Shown here: piece after piece, positions 21,588 through 32,396 of the stretch | How positions within the stretch are numbered: position 1 is the stretch's first letter | Layout of the letters: the number at the start of each line of letters is the position of its first letter | DNA from: Cryptomeria japonica | Taxonomy: Eukaryota; Streptophyta; Pinopsida; Cupressales; Cupressaceae | Length of the DNA stretch: 64,000 nt | Assembly (NCBI RefSeq): GCF_030272615.1 | Contig: NC_081412.1 | Coordinates: forward strand, 691,740,083-691,804,082 | Direction: 5' to 3' | The notes under the pieces: model-generated | The model's database searches: none | What the model saw: only the letters and a program-made list of their open reading frames with translations | What the model was told of the DNA's origin: nothing | Made by a program: the position numbers and the translations under genes

Positions 21588-22556
21588 TCAATCTGATACA
21601 TCCTGCCTCCACCGTGCATATAAGCAAGCCCCCTGAGGTATGCCCTGCTGTCAACCAAACTGTCTTGAAACTCTGGTCACCACAAACCTCTCAATAACAA
21701 ATGGGGTCCTCCCAATCAAGTATCTCGTCATAAAAATGCAAGGCATCTCCAGCCCGTCCTCCACTCACACCTCACACCCTGTATATGGTCGCCATGTGAC
21801 TGTATTGATGTCATCCAGCACTCTCCTCCAATGCTCTAGTTTGCCCAGCTTCTGCTGGACAACTAGACCCTTGTATCCATACGCATATGCACATCCCACG
21901 GACCTATCTTTGTCTGCTAATGGCCTAGCAGCCGGAATGTGCTCCCAGCAGCATACCTATAATAGCGTCACGCCAGCCGATAAACTGTCGTAACCTAGGT
22001 ATACCACCTCATGCAGGCCCCTGTAGAGATGGGCTAGCATAGCCGATCCCCATGAAAACCTACGGCCCTGTGTAACCATCTCCTCTAAAACCAGTCCCCA
22101 TCCCACAAAGAATCCCTTTGACCTGCGATCAGGACAAAGGAATCCACCAATAAACCCTGCCAGTATTGATAGAAGTGGTGCATAATCCAGGTCTAAAAAC
22201 TCCTGCCATGGGATATCGTATCCACAGACTGTCTCATCGTGAAAAATGTGGCGAAGTGCCTCTGTACCACCCTCCTCTGACTGCTCATATGGTAGTAGTG
22301 CACCTACTACTAGTATGCGCAGGATCCTGTAGCAGTCCTCTGGTGTGACTATCATCTCACCTGTGGCAAAATGAAAGGTGTTCGTGTTGTTGTGCCACCT
22401 CTCTGCAAGTGTTGTAAGTAGCCCCCGATTCACAGTGAACCGAGACATATCCAATAGGGATGTCAACCCACATCTCCCAATGATATCAAGGTCGGTCTGC
22501 GTCAACCGTGGTATCAATGTCCATGGCCTTGGAAATCACTCCCATGACTGAACCAT
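21588..22556 (-). pseudogene. Antisense extra ORF, plant mobile domain (PMD) type
   Basis: Read right to left from ATG 22556-22554, about 323 codons with four stops including the end, no frameshift. Similarity to PMD/aminotransferase-like proteins is seen in LAERWHNNTNTFHFATGEM, VTPEDCYRILRI, CWEHIPAARPLADKDRS and RTPFVIERFVVTRV. The open part (21957-22517) begins at TTG, so I favour the upstream ATG, which requires reading through TGA at 22538-22536. Stops at 21959-21957 (TAG) and further left fit C-to-T or G-to-A changes. Tat elements are known to carry extra ORFs, some antisense and some with PMD; their function is unclear. The TAGCGCAT array lies upstream in its own orientation. Confidence 0.75.
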
Positions 22557-22694
22557 GCCTAATCGCTCCTATCAACAAGCAAAACAAATCCAATATCAAT
22601 TTTCACATCAAAACAAAGATATCAATATCAAACTCACATCAACAAAATGAAACAATTTGCTCATCTACATCAAGTTCAAAATCCTATCATTTCA

Positions 22695-22870
22695 TATCAA
22701 CTTGTAAAACAACTCAAGTTATCAAAAACCATATCAAAACTTGTAACACAACTCAAGTCTCCAAATCACATAAACTTGTAAAACAACTCAAGTTTCCCAC
22801 CCATATCAGCTTGTAAAACAACTCAAGTGTCCAACCCATATCAGCTTGTAGCACAAATCAGGCTTCACAC
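22695..22870 (+). repeat. 35-bp tandem repeat, about five copies
   Basis: CTTGTAAAACAACTCAAG recurs at 22701, 22740, 22775, 22810 and 22845 (steps 39, 35, 35, 35). Each copy contains AACTTG and CAAGTT arms that could pair. It lies between the antisense ORF start and the TAGCGCAT array. Confidence 0.8.
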
Positions 22871-23061
22871 ATTGAACTTGAAACCGAGTGCAAAAACAAA
22901 TCATATTTTGATCAACACAACACATTGATATCTATACATAACTTGACATATCACAAATCAAAACAAGTTATATCGACTCTCATATTGGACAAATCCATAA
23001 AAATTATAACAGCACGACACAACAAATTCACAAATCAACTCATCTCGCAAATTTTTTTTGG

Positions 23062-23528
23062 ATGCGCTAAAACAGGTTCTCGCTGCGCTAAAATCCACCC
23101 ACGCGCTAGGCTATTTTTCCTACATGCTAATCTATTTACCCCATGCGCTAGACTGACTCTACGCGCTAATCTTTTCCCCCCATGCACCACCTACCCTACC
23201 CTATGCGCTAAAACCTATTTATGCGCTAATCTATACCTCCCTGACGCTACCTGTTCGACCCTGTGCGCTAGGTCTACCCTACGCGCTAAAATCCCTTACC
23301 CATGCGAACCCCTGTGACCCCCATATGCTAGGTTTACCCTACGCGCTACCTTGCTGACCTGATGCACTACCCTACATTCAGCATGCGCTATTTTAACTCC
23401 TTGCGCTACCCTAGAATTTCTATGTGCTACCCTATTTTGTTTTGGACATAGCCCTAAAAATCAGCTTCATGCGCTACCTAAATTTTCGTATGCACTACTT
23501 TGCGACTTTGACGCCCTAAAACGCTAAA
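23062..23528 (-). repeat. TAGCGCAT array C, inverted, 60-bp higher-order period
   Basis: On the plus strand the motif is ATGCGCTA. Starts: 23062, 23083, 23101, 23122, 23143, 23161, 23182, 23203, 23221, 23242, 23263, 23281, 23302, 23323, 23341, 23362, 23383, 23401, 23422, then 23469 and 23490. Steps run 21, 18, 21 and then repeat, giving a 60-bp unit held for six units. All steps up to 23422 are multiples of three. Relative to the antisense ORF the motif has the same orientation as arrays A and B have to gag-pol. Confidence 0.85.
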
Positions 23529-23951
23529 ACCGAATTTCAAAAATAAAAAAATGACCAAAAACGACCAAATCAAAAATCAAAAAAGGGTCAAAAGTGTTGA
23601 CTTACTGGTGGTCCATATGCGGCAGGTCTCTGGTACCTCCGAAAACACTCAAAACGATGCCTGGAATACAGAATAGGCATTTTGACTTCAGACCAAATTC
23701 TCTTTCTCCAAAGTCAACAATGCACAAATGAATCAAAATTAAAACACTTTTCCCCTTTTATAGGAGGAAAATGAAATTAGGGTTAGGAACCGGGCATGTA
23801 ATGTGGTTGCGGTCTCCCTTATACCCTAAAATCTGTAAATTATCAGGAGATGAATCAATTCAAACATTTCACATAGACAAAATCATACACACCAAACACA
23901 AATCGCCAAATCAAATCAAATCAAAATTTTCAAAATATTGATTCATCTCCC

Positions 23952-23960
23952 GAGGGGGCA
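23952..23960 (+). promoter_or_regulatory. Second purine tract of T2
   Basis: GAGGGGGCA, 140 bp upstream of the 3' LTR. The same tract occurs upstream of the T1 LTR (6326-6334) and, inverted, of the T3 LTR (62129-62137). It may be a second plus-strand priming site or another conserved RNA signal. Confidence 0.45.
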
Positions 23961-24086
23961 TCACGCATCAAATCAAATCTGGGGCACGACTTGCAAATCA
24001 TAAGAGTGACACAAAAATTGCATTTGATCATAAATCATGATAATACATCATTTTCTTTGAAATAACATGTGCACACATGTCACTTC

Positions 24087-24100
24087 AAACAGGGGCAAAA
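24087..24100 (+). promoter_or_regulatory. T2 polypurine tract
   Basis: AAACAGGGGCAAAA ends exactly at the 3' LTR start TGTAGAC. Confidence 0.8.
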
Positions 24101-25509
24101 TGTAGACGTATAAAAATGACCATATTCCTAAATGAATATTTTATGTTCATTTCTCTATTTAATTAAATCTGATTTAATTAAATTACCCACATTCCTTTAT
24201 TTAATTAAGTAAATTACTCAATTTATTTAAATTAAATTCACTATACCAATTTAATGAATAAATCATTTTATTCAATTAAATCCCCCCCTATCCACTTTTA
24301 ATTAAATTCAAATTTAATTAAATAGTTATCCTAAATTAAATAAATCTAATTTATTTAATTGCAACCAAATTGAATGAAATTCATTAAATTCAATTAAATC
24401 CTATTATCCCTCCATCCACTTGCATTCTCCTACATTTCCCTCTTGCTTCCTAAACCCCTTCCTAATTTCTTCTAGACTCTTCTAATCGTTTCTAATTAGC
24501 CTAACCCATCTTCTAAACTTTGTCACATCCCTAAGCAAGGGGAGGTCACTTCTCAAAACCTTAAAGTCTTTGATAGCCATTAAAGGCTTCAAATCTTCAA
24601 CCACTTAATATCCCGAAAGTCTCCCAAACCATTAATGGTTAATTCAACCCTCTTACATGGTTAGAGACTTTTTGCCTAACTTAACCTTCATCCAACCCAA
24701 GGGTCTCATCAAGCCTTTAATGCTTTGACCATGATTATCTCTTAATCATTTGCACAAGAGTTTATCCTTGGATTAACTCTTAATCCAATGGGTAAGCCTA
24801 ACTTAAGCTTAACCCTTATCTCTAGATAACCATAAGGTCTTCTCAGGCATTTAATGCCTCCAACCCCTTCTCTAAACCCAACCCTATGTTGACACTTGTC
24901 ACCATTTCATTGGTGCAAATTGTAAACATGGATCCCCAACTTTCAAACTCAACCCTTGATCAACTCTTTCAATCCTGACCATCCATTGCCCTGTTTTTGC
25001 CATAAATAGAGCTCTCATTCCTCCATTTTGGGAGATCAATCCAAGTTTGTAGTATCATACTTATGCTCAAATACATTCAAGCTTTCATACCATTTTTATG
25101 CTCATCATTTTAGCCTCTCTTTAACTAGGAATTAGTCTAAATATGCATGTTTAGAATACTTTCTATTATCATTAGCTCAATCATAGACTAATATATCATG
25201 TTAGGATAGTATTTATACTAACCTTGTCATCTTATAGCTAGTTTATTGCATTTTAAGATCATGCATAGCTTAGGATGCATTTCATTCTAAAATCTATCAA
25301 AAGCATCCCTCGTTCTTCCATTTGCCATCCCTAAACCATTTTGCTCAGTGATTTGAGAGAAAAAACATTGGTTTGAGGGACCGTGTAAGATAGAGAACCA
25401 TGGGACCAACCTTGGGAAGTTGAGTGATACTTCATTACTCCATAGCTTGCACCAAGAAGTCCTGTGGGTGTGTGAGAAAGGCTCCATAGAGCTCCATTTT
25501 TCGCATTTT
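24101..25509 (+). repeat. T2 3' LTR, lacking its last 31 bp
   Basis: Matches 8474-9882 base for base in length with about 20 mismatches. Identity stops at GCATTTT (25509); the expected GAGTTC...CATACA end is absent and unrelated AT-rich DNA follows. The TATA box is changed to CATAAATAG. Confidence 0.92.
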
Positions 25510-26073
25510 AAAATAATTTGAGATGGTAGGCTTTCAGGCGAGGAGCTAGGGATTTAGAAGCTTAGATAAGGTTGACTTTCATGTGGAAATTTTATTAAGA
25601 GAAGCTAGGTTTACTTTAGAATTTTAAATAGGTTCACTTGGAGTTATAAAGTTGTAAAGTTGAAAAACTGGAAGAGGTTTTTTGAGAATGTTTATAAGTA
25701 GAGTTTGAAAGATTCAACAACACAATTTTTTTAGTGTAGTGTATGAGTGTATTTTTGTTAGATAGAAGTATATATGTATTTGATTGATTCTTAAAATTCT
25801 ATAAGTAGATTTTTAACATTTTATGAGTTTGAGAGATTCACCAAATATCAACAATTTTTAAATTTAATGTATAAATGATTGTTTATTTAGTAGATTCATC
25901 AACTATCAACATATTTTTTTAAGTGTAGTGTATGAGTGAATACTTTTACCAATAGATTTTTACCATTTTATGAATTTGAAAGATTCATCAATTATAAATA
26001 TTTTTTACATTTAGTTTATAAATGAATATTTATTAGATAGAGGTATCATGTAATTAATTGATCCTTAAGATTG
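25510..26073. repeat. Degenerate ~130-bp AT-rich repeat
   Basis: GAGATTCA or GAAAGATTCA followed by ATCAACA-type sequence and TTTAGTGTAGTGTATGAGTG recurs at about 25707, 25842, 25908 and 25977 with poor spacing. No coding is seen. Confidence 0.4.
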
Positions 26074-26090
26074 AAAGGTCCAATTTACAT

Positions 26091-26226
26091 TTATTTATTT
26101 ATTTATTTATTGGTAATGGGCCGAAGCCGATAAGGTGTACATACCCTACCCCCTTGTGGGATTTGAACTTGTGACCTCTCTTTCAAGAGCACAAGTTCTC
26201 TACCACTAGACCAACTCAAGTTGTAC
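26091..26226 (-). mobile_element. tRNA-derived SINE with 17-bp target duplication
   Basis: On the minus strand the 136-bp body begins with a tRNA-like head: box A TGGTCTAGTGG (26203-26213) and box B AAGTTCAAATCC (26159-26170), spaced as in RNA polymerase III promoters. A short unique part follows, then a tail of about five AATA units. Flanks 26074-26090 and 26227-26243 match at 15 of 17 positions (AAAGGTCCAATTTACAT and AAAAGTCTAATTTACAT). This duplication fixes the ends and shows LINE-type insertion. It encodes no protein. Confidence 0.9.
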
Positions 26227-26243
26227 AAAAGTCTAATTTACAT

Positions 26244-26599
26244 TATTTACATTTATCATAATTCATTATTCAATGATAAAATATAATTTACTAGCAATTG
26301 CACCTTGGTGTGCAATGGGTACGCCGAATATAAGAATAACAACAAAATTAATTAAGAGGGAAAATAGAATAACAACAAAAACAAATTGTTAAAGTGGAAT
26401 GTTATAATTTGTTATTTTTTAATAAGTTAAATAAGGTCAATAATTTACTATATAGAGATAATTCATTTATTAAGAAAAATCAGGTAATGGCAATCGAGGA
26501 AAGGAAGATTGAAATTTTAGAGTTCTAGGTATATATAAACATGAGAATATGATGAATGGGTAATACTATTCCGAAAGGATATGTACAAATTGCACAATA
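26244..26599. other. AT-rich spacer
   Basis: Contains a small hairpin, TTGCAC and GTGCAA arms around 26299-26316. The left edge of the tandem array beyond it is not sharp. Nothing else is seen. Confidence 0.4.
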
Positions 26600-28515
26600 T
26601 AATTGTGAACATTATATAATTGCACATATGACGTACATTATTTTTTCCCCTAGATGTAAGCATTTGAAATGTCCTTTGAACCTCTTAAGCAAATGTATAA
26701 TTAACATGTATAGAGGAGGTCTTTAAAATCTTTGCATATCTTCCTCATTCATAGATTTTCAATTGTATTCCAATCTCCTGTAAGAGGATGTATAGTTGCA
26801 TAGTTGATTTCAGACTATAAAGAAGGATATTACAAAACAATAATTGATAGAGTAACATATTACAAAATGTCTTGGCTACTATTCTTCTTTATATTAGAAT
26901 ATTACAAAACAATAATTGACAAACTAACATATTACAAAATGTTTTTTTTTTAATAAGTTGAACAATTTAATAAATTTTCATACAAATTTCATTCATTTAT
27001 CATGAACATCAGGTTTTTGAAATAAAGGATAGGAAGTTTCATATGTTAGGATTCGTAGCTTGTATGATATGATCACAACCAAAACCATTCTTTTGAACAC
27101 GTCATATAATTGCGAACATTATATAATTGCACATATGGCATACATTATTTTTTTCCCTAGATGTAAGCATTTGAAATGTCCTTTGAACCTCTCAAGCAAA
27201 TGTATAATTAACATGTATAGAGGAGGTCTTAAAAATCTTTGCATATCTTCCTCATTCATAGATTTTGAATTGTATTCCAATCTCCTGTAAGAGGATGCAT
27301 AGTTGCATAGTTGATTTCAGACTATAAAGAAGGATATTACAAAACAATAATTGACAAAGTAAAATATTACAAAATATATATTTTTTAATAAGTTGAACAA
27401 TTTAATAAATTTCATACAAATTTCATTCATTTATCATGAGCATCAGGTTTTTGAAATAAAGGTTTGGAAGTTTCATATGTTAGGATTCGTAGCTTGTATA
27501 ATATGATCACAACCAAAACCATTCTTTTGAACACTTCATATAATTGCGAACATTATATAATTGCACATATGGCGTACATTATTTTTTTCCCTAGATGTAA
27601 GCATTTCAAATGTCCTTTGAACCTCTCAAGCAAATGTATAATTAACATGTATAGAGGAGGTCTTAAAAATCTTTACAGGTCTTCCTCATTCATAGATTTT
27701 GAATTGTATTCCAATCTCCTATAAGAGGATGCATAGTTGCATAGTTGATTTCAGACTATAAAGAAGGATATTACAAAACAATAATTGAAAAAGTAACATA
27801 TTACAAAATGTTTTGGCTACTATTCTTCTTTATAGTAGCATATTACAAAACAATAATTGACAAAGTAACATATTACAAAATGGTTTTTTTTAATAAGTTG
27901 AACAATTTAATAAATTTTCATACAAATTTCATTCATTTATCATGAACAGGTTTTTGAAATAAAGGATAGGAAGTTTCATATGTTAGGATTCATAGCTTGT
28001 ATAATAAGATCACAACCAAAACCATTCTTTTGAACACTTCATATAATAGCGAACATTATATAATTGCACATATGGCGTACATTATTTTTTTCCCTAGATG
28101 TAAGCATTTGAAATGTCCTTTGAACCTCTCAAGCAAATGTATAATTAACATGTATAGAGGAGGTCTTAAAAATATTTGCATATCTTCCTCATTCATATAT
28201 TTTCAATTGTATTCCAATCTCCTATAAGAGGATGCATAGTTGCATACTTGATTTCAGACTATAAAGAAGGATATTACAAAAAAAAATTGACAAAGTAACA
28301 TATTAAAAAAAAAATTGGCTACTATTCTTCTTTATAGTAGAATATTACAAAACAATAATTGACAAAGTAACATATTACAAAATGTTTTTTTTTAAAATAA
28401 GTTGAACATTTTAATAAATTTTCATACAATTTTCATTCATTTATCATGAACCAAAACCATTCTTGTATAATATGATCACAACCAAAACCATTCTTTTGAA
28501 CACTTCATATACTGT
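26600..28515 (+). repeat. Tandem array, four units of ~430-508 bp
   Basis: The marker GTCCTTTGAA recurs at 26671, 27179, 27612 and 28115. Units carry a shared block with TCCCCTAGATGTAAGC, AACATGTATAGAGGAGGTC and CACAACCAAAACC. Inside each unit ATATTACAAAACAATAATTG is itself doubled except in the 433-bp unit, which explains the shorter length. A fifth, partial unit ends near 28515. Short open frames repeat with the unit and are not genes. Confidence 0.9.
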
Positions 28516-28555
28516 AACAAAACAACATAAATTGTTAATGTTTGATAGTATATGC

Positions 28556-29400
28556 TTGGTAACATTTTGGAAATAGGAAGAAGACTGAGGGGGAGATCAA
28601 GAGAGAAAAATATAGATAGAGATATAGAGGAGATATGGAGAGAGATGGACTGAATAAGAGAGAGTTTATTAGATAGATAGGGATAGAGGAAGTGATATAG
28701 ATAGAGGGAGATAAGGAGAGATAGAGAGATATATGGAAATATAGGTACAAAGATATGGATAGAAACATATAGAAAGAGGAGCAAGAAGGAGATAGAGAAA
28801 TAGAGAAATAGATATATAGAGCATGAAAGATGTAGTAAGAAAGAGATAGAGATAATGAGATATAAAATAAAGTATACAAAAAATATATAATTTATATTTT
28901 GAGCTATTGGAATAGATCTTTCGGAAGGCAACCATATTTAATGCCACTGATTTGATTTTCTCTCCCTAGATTTTGTAACTGATGTCTTTCTAGCATACAA
29001 GATGCACATTAGAATATTGAACACCCACAAGAACCCTCATATCAACCCTAATAAAGGATATTGACAATGATGAACAGTGAGGGTCGTATTCATCATCTTG
29101 CATGTCTTTTTAAAGAGTCTATGGAGATAATTATAGATGGAGAAGGAGAGGGAGAGATAAAAGGAGTGAAGACAGAAGGATAGATAGCAATGGAAGAGAT
29201 AATTATATAGGTAGAGAGGAAGAGGGAGAGGAAACAATAGGTAGAGATATATAGATATGAGGAGATAAAGAGAGAGGAGAGGGATAGAGAGATTGAGAGA
29301 CATATAGAGTGATAGATTGAGATGAACAAAGGGAGAGACAAAGGGAGAAAGACAAAGATATACTGATAGACAACTTCAAAGGTCTATAGAGAGAAGTCAT
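28556..29400. repeat. Purine-rich GAGA/GATA low-complexity tracts
   Basis: Two blocks, 28556-28870 and 29105-29400, consist of GAGA, GATA and GGAGA runs, separated by about 230 bp of ordinary sequence. Minus-strand open frames rich in Ser, Leu, Ile and Tyr are artefacts of this composition. Confidence 0.8.
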
Positions 29401-30108
29401 ATCTTCAAATCAACTATGCATCCACTTATAGGGATCCAAACATGACTAAAACAAAATCTTTGAATTAGGAAGATACTCAAGTTCCATTACCAATAGGTTG
29501 TTTGTTACTAAAACTTATTGAAGTTAGATTATGAAAGTAATATAATAATTTTGTTACTATATATTGATAATTTAATTTTATAAATTAATTGAATATAATA
29601 TAATGTAATTATATTTACATTCAATAGTACATTAAAATTAATTTAGAAAAATAGATTTTATTAGACCTATTCAAATTAAAGAAACTCATTCTCATATTGT
29701 AATTGTCTAATGTACTGTAATGTTTGGTTGGGGCCCCTGGGCAACCCCGACCTAAGGAAAATAACTATCAATTATAGAACAACAATAAAAAAGAGGGATT
29801 GGACATGGGGATCCAGGCCAATCTCAGTGTGTGAAACCTTGCCAAGACCTAGTTGAGACCAACAAAAAAAATATGGGAAACAAACGATGGTGGCTCTATC
29901 TTAATATTCCTATCCAACCATGTCAACTTCCATTCATCTGATTGCTTTCCCATTAATCATGTGTGTTAGTTGAATTTTTTTGTGTCAATGAAATGTACAC
30001 AATCCAAAATGTTTTGTTTGAGTTGCAGAGCAAGAGTTGTACAACAAAAATATCATTATCGAACATTGCAAAAATGGCATTTCCTCTCACACAGTCGAGG
30101 CTAACAAT
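29401..30108. other. Spacer, no feature seen
   Basis: AT-rich, with one GC patch near 29728-29750 (GGGGCCCCTGGGCAACCCC). No gene or element end is recognised. Confidence 0.4.
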
Positions 30109-32396
30109 CAGCTGCACATCCTAATGAACCGTGCTTTAGTCCAACAATGTATTTTCCTCACCATGTTTTTTCGTGGATTCAAGAAACTATCCATGAATTT
30201 TAAGTGGTTGCCCGAAACAGAAAACAAAAATCTGTTGCGTTCCATAAAGATTGTGTCTTGTTCGTCAGAATAAAGACTTAAGGGCAGCAAACAGATCCAT
30301 CTGTCGGCTAGGTATAGTCATTAATATTCAAGCATTGTATAGCTGGAATAGTTCTGAATCTTATTTGATAGTCATCAAACACTGCAAAAACATGGGCTTT
30401 TAAACCAAGTTCTTAATGCAGCATTCTCGTGAAAAGGTTATTGTGAGCAGGAAGTATAAGAGAATGTGTACATGCTAAATAGTCTATACGCCCACACTTT
30501 GCCCCTCACAATAGTCACATCAGACCTTTTTGACAGGCATTCCTTGGATTCACGCGCCTCCAAATAAACGGACGGTCAAAACTCACCCAATAGTCTTGCA
30601 TTAGCTCCTCGCGATTTTCAACCATCGATCGAAAAAAAATAGGCAGTCCATTTCAAATAAGGGTACACCTTTGGCGTAAATTAGCTACACATCCTAACGA
30701 ACCGTGCGTTAGTCCAACAATGTATTTTCCTCACCATGTTTTTTCGTGGATTCAAGAAACTATTTATGAATTTTAAGTGGTTGCCCAAATTGAAAAATAG
30801 AAATCTATTGCATTCCATAAAGATTGTGTCTTGTTAGTCAGAATAAAGGCTTAAGGGCGGCAAACAGATCCATCTGCTGGCTAGGTATAGTCATTAATAT
30901 TCAAGCATTGTATAGCTGGAATAGTTTTGAATCTGATTTAACAGTCATCAAACACTACAAAAATGTAGGCTTTTAAACCAAGTTCTTAATTCAGTATTCT
31001 CATGAAAAGGTTGTTGTGAGCAGGAAGTATAAGAGAATGTGTACACGCTAAATAGTCTATACGCCCACAATTGCCCCTCACAATAGTCACATCAGACCCT
31101 TTTGACAGGCATTCCTTGGATTCATGCTCCTCCAAATAAACAGACGGTCAAAACTCACCCAATCGTCTTGCATTGGCTGCTCGTGATTTTCAACCATCGA
31201 TGGGAAACAATTAGGCAGTCCATTTCAAATCAGGGTACGCCTTCAACGTAAATCAGCTACACATCCTAACGAACCGTGCGTTAGTCCAACAATGTATTTT
31301 CCTTACGATGTTTTTCGTGGATTCAAGAAACTATCCATGAATTTTAAGCGGTTGCCCGAAATGGAAAACAAAAATTTGTTGCGTTCCATAAAGATTGCAT
31401 CTTGTTAGTCAGAATAAAGGCTTAAGGGTGGAAAATAGATCCATCTACTGGCTAGGTATAGTCATTAATATTCAAGCATTGTATAGCTGGAATAGTTCTG
31501 AATCTGATTTGATAGTCATCAAACACTGCAAAAACGTGGGCTTTTAAACCAAGTTCTTAATTCAACATTCTCATGAAAAGGTTATTGTGAGCAAGAAGTA
31601 CAAGAGAATGTGTACACACTAAATAGTCTATATGCCCATGCTTGCCCCTCACAATAGTCACATTAGACCTTTTTGATAGGCATTCCTTGGATTCATGTGC
31701 CTCCAAATAAACGGGCGATCAAAACTCACCCAATCGTCTTGCATTGGCTCCTCGTGATTTTCAACCATTAATGGAAAAAAAATAGGCAGTCCATTTCAAA
31801 TAAGGGTACGCCTTCGGCGTAAATCAACTACACATCCTAGCGAACCGTGCGTTAGTCCAACAACGTATTTTCCTCACCATGTTTTTTCGTGGATTCAAGA
31901 AACTATCCATGAATTTTAAGTGATTGCCCGAAACGGAAAACAAAAATTTGTTGTGTTCCATAAAGATTGCATCTTGTTAGTCTGAATAAAGGCTTAAGGG
32001 TGGCAAACGGATCCATCTGCCAGCTAGGTATAGTCATTAATATTCAAGCGTTGTATAGCTAGAATAGTTCTGAATCTGATTTAATAGTCATCAAACACTG
32101 CAAAAGCGTGGGCTTTTAAACCAAGTTCTTAATTCAGCATTCTCCTGAAAAGGTTATTGTGAGCAGGAAGTATAAGAGAATGTTTACATGCTAATAGTCT
32201 ATATGCCCACGCTTTGCCCCTCACAATAGTCACATCAGACCTTTTTGACAGGCATTCCTTCGATTCATGCACCTCCAAATAAACGAACGGTCAAAACTCA
32301 CCCAATCATCTTGCATTGGCTCCTCGTGATTTTCAACCATCGATGGGAAAAAAATAGACAGTCCATTTCAAATAAGAGTACGCCTTCAACGTAAAT
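30109..32396 (+). repeat. Satellite-like tandem array, four ~572-bp units
   Basis: The marker CATCCTAACGAACCGTGC or a variant occurs at 30117, 30690, 31262 and 31833, giving units of 573, 572 and 571 bp; the fourth ends near 32396. Units are highly similar along their whole length, with scattered C/T and G/A differences. I recognise no gene, snRNA or rRNA in the unit. The open frame 30037-30273 in the first copy is lost in the others. Confidence 0.92.

Larger units (their letters stand above)
20465..24086 (+). other. T2 3' region
   Basis: 3.6 kb between gag-pol and the polypurine tract. It holds the minus-strand extra ORF (21588-22556), a 35-bp repeat, and the inverted TAGCGCAT array. A patch near 23600-23810 is CpG-containing and unassigned. 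An open plus-strand frame across the array (22925-23317) gives a Cys-Ala-Lys/Arg-type heptad peptide, which I take as a by-product of the array period. Confidence 0.6.
8474..25509 (+). mobile_element. Tat-like Ty3/gypsy element T2 (17 kb)
   Basis: LTRs at 8474-9913 and 24101-25509 flank 14.2 kb. The order is primer site, 3.1-kb leader, gag-pol pseudogene (13067-20464), 3.6-kb 3' region with a minus-strand extra ORF, then the polypurine tract. Two RNase H domains, the second detached from RT, together with long untranslated regions and an antisense ORF, point to the Tat lineage. The LTRs align without net length change over 1409 bp with about 20 mismatches (by eye, ~1.4%), so insertion was fairly recent for this window. 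The last 31 bp of the 3' LTR are missing. GAGAT before 8474 recurs at 25520-25524, a weak candidate for the target duplication. Confidence 0.9.

Noticed and set aside
22925-23317. Plus-strand 130-codon frame with Cys-Ala-Lys/Arg heptads
   Set aside because: The repeat peptide follows from the 21-bp motif period; no domain, no start context, and the array is better read as a leader feature.
10002-23528. CRISPR-like regular spacing of the TAGCGCAT motif
   Set aside because: Eight-base motif, 13-base variable gaps, plant LTR-element context and no cas genes. Spacing resembles a coding or leader repeat, not repeat-spacer arrays.
27060-28227. Near-identical 76-86 residue frames
   Set aside because: They recur because the tandem unit recurs; sequence is AT-rich and unrelated to known proteins.
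28476-29400. Minus-strand frames rich in Ser, Leu, Ile and Tyr (up to 151 residues)
   Set aside because: They are translations of GAGA/GATA low-complexity tracts and overlap in several frames.
30037-30273. 78-codon frame in the first 572-bp unit
   Set aside because: Not kept in the other three units and no domain.
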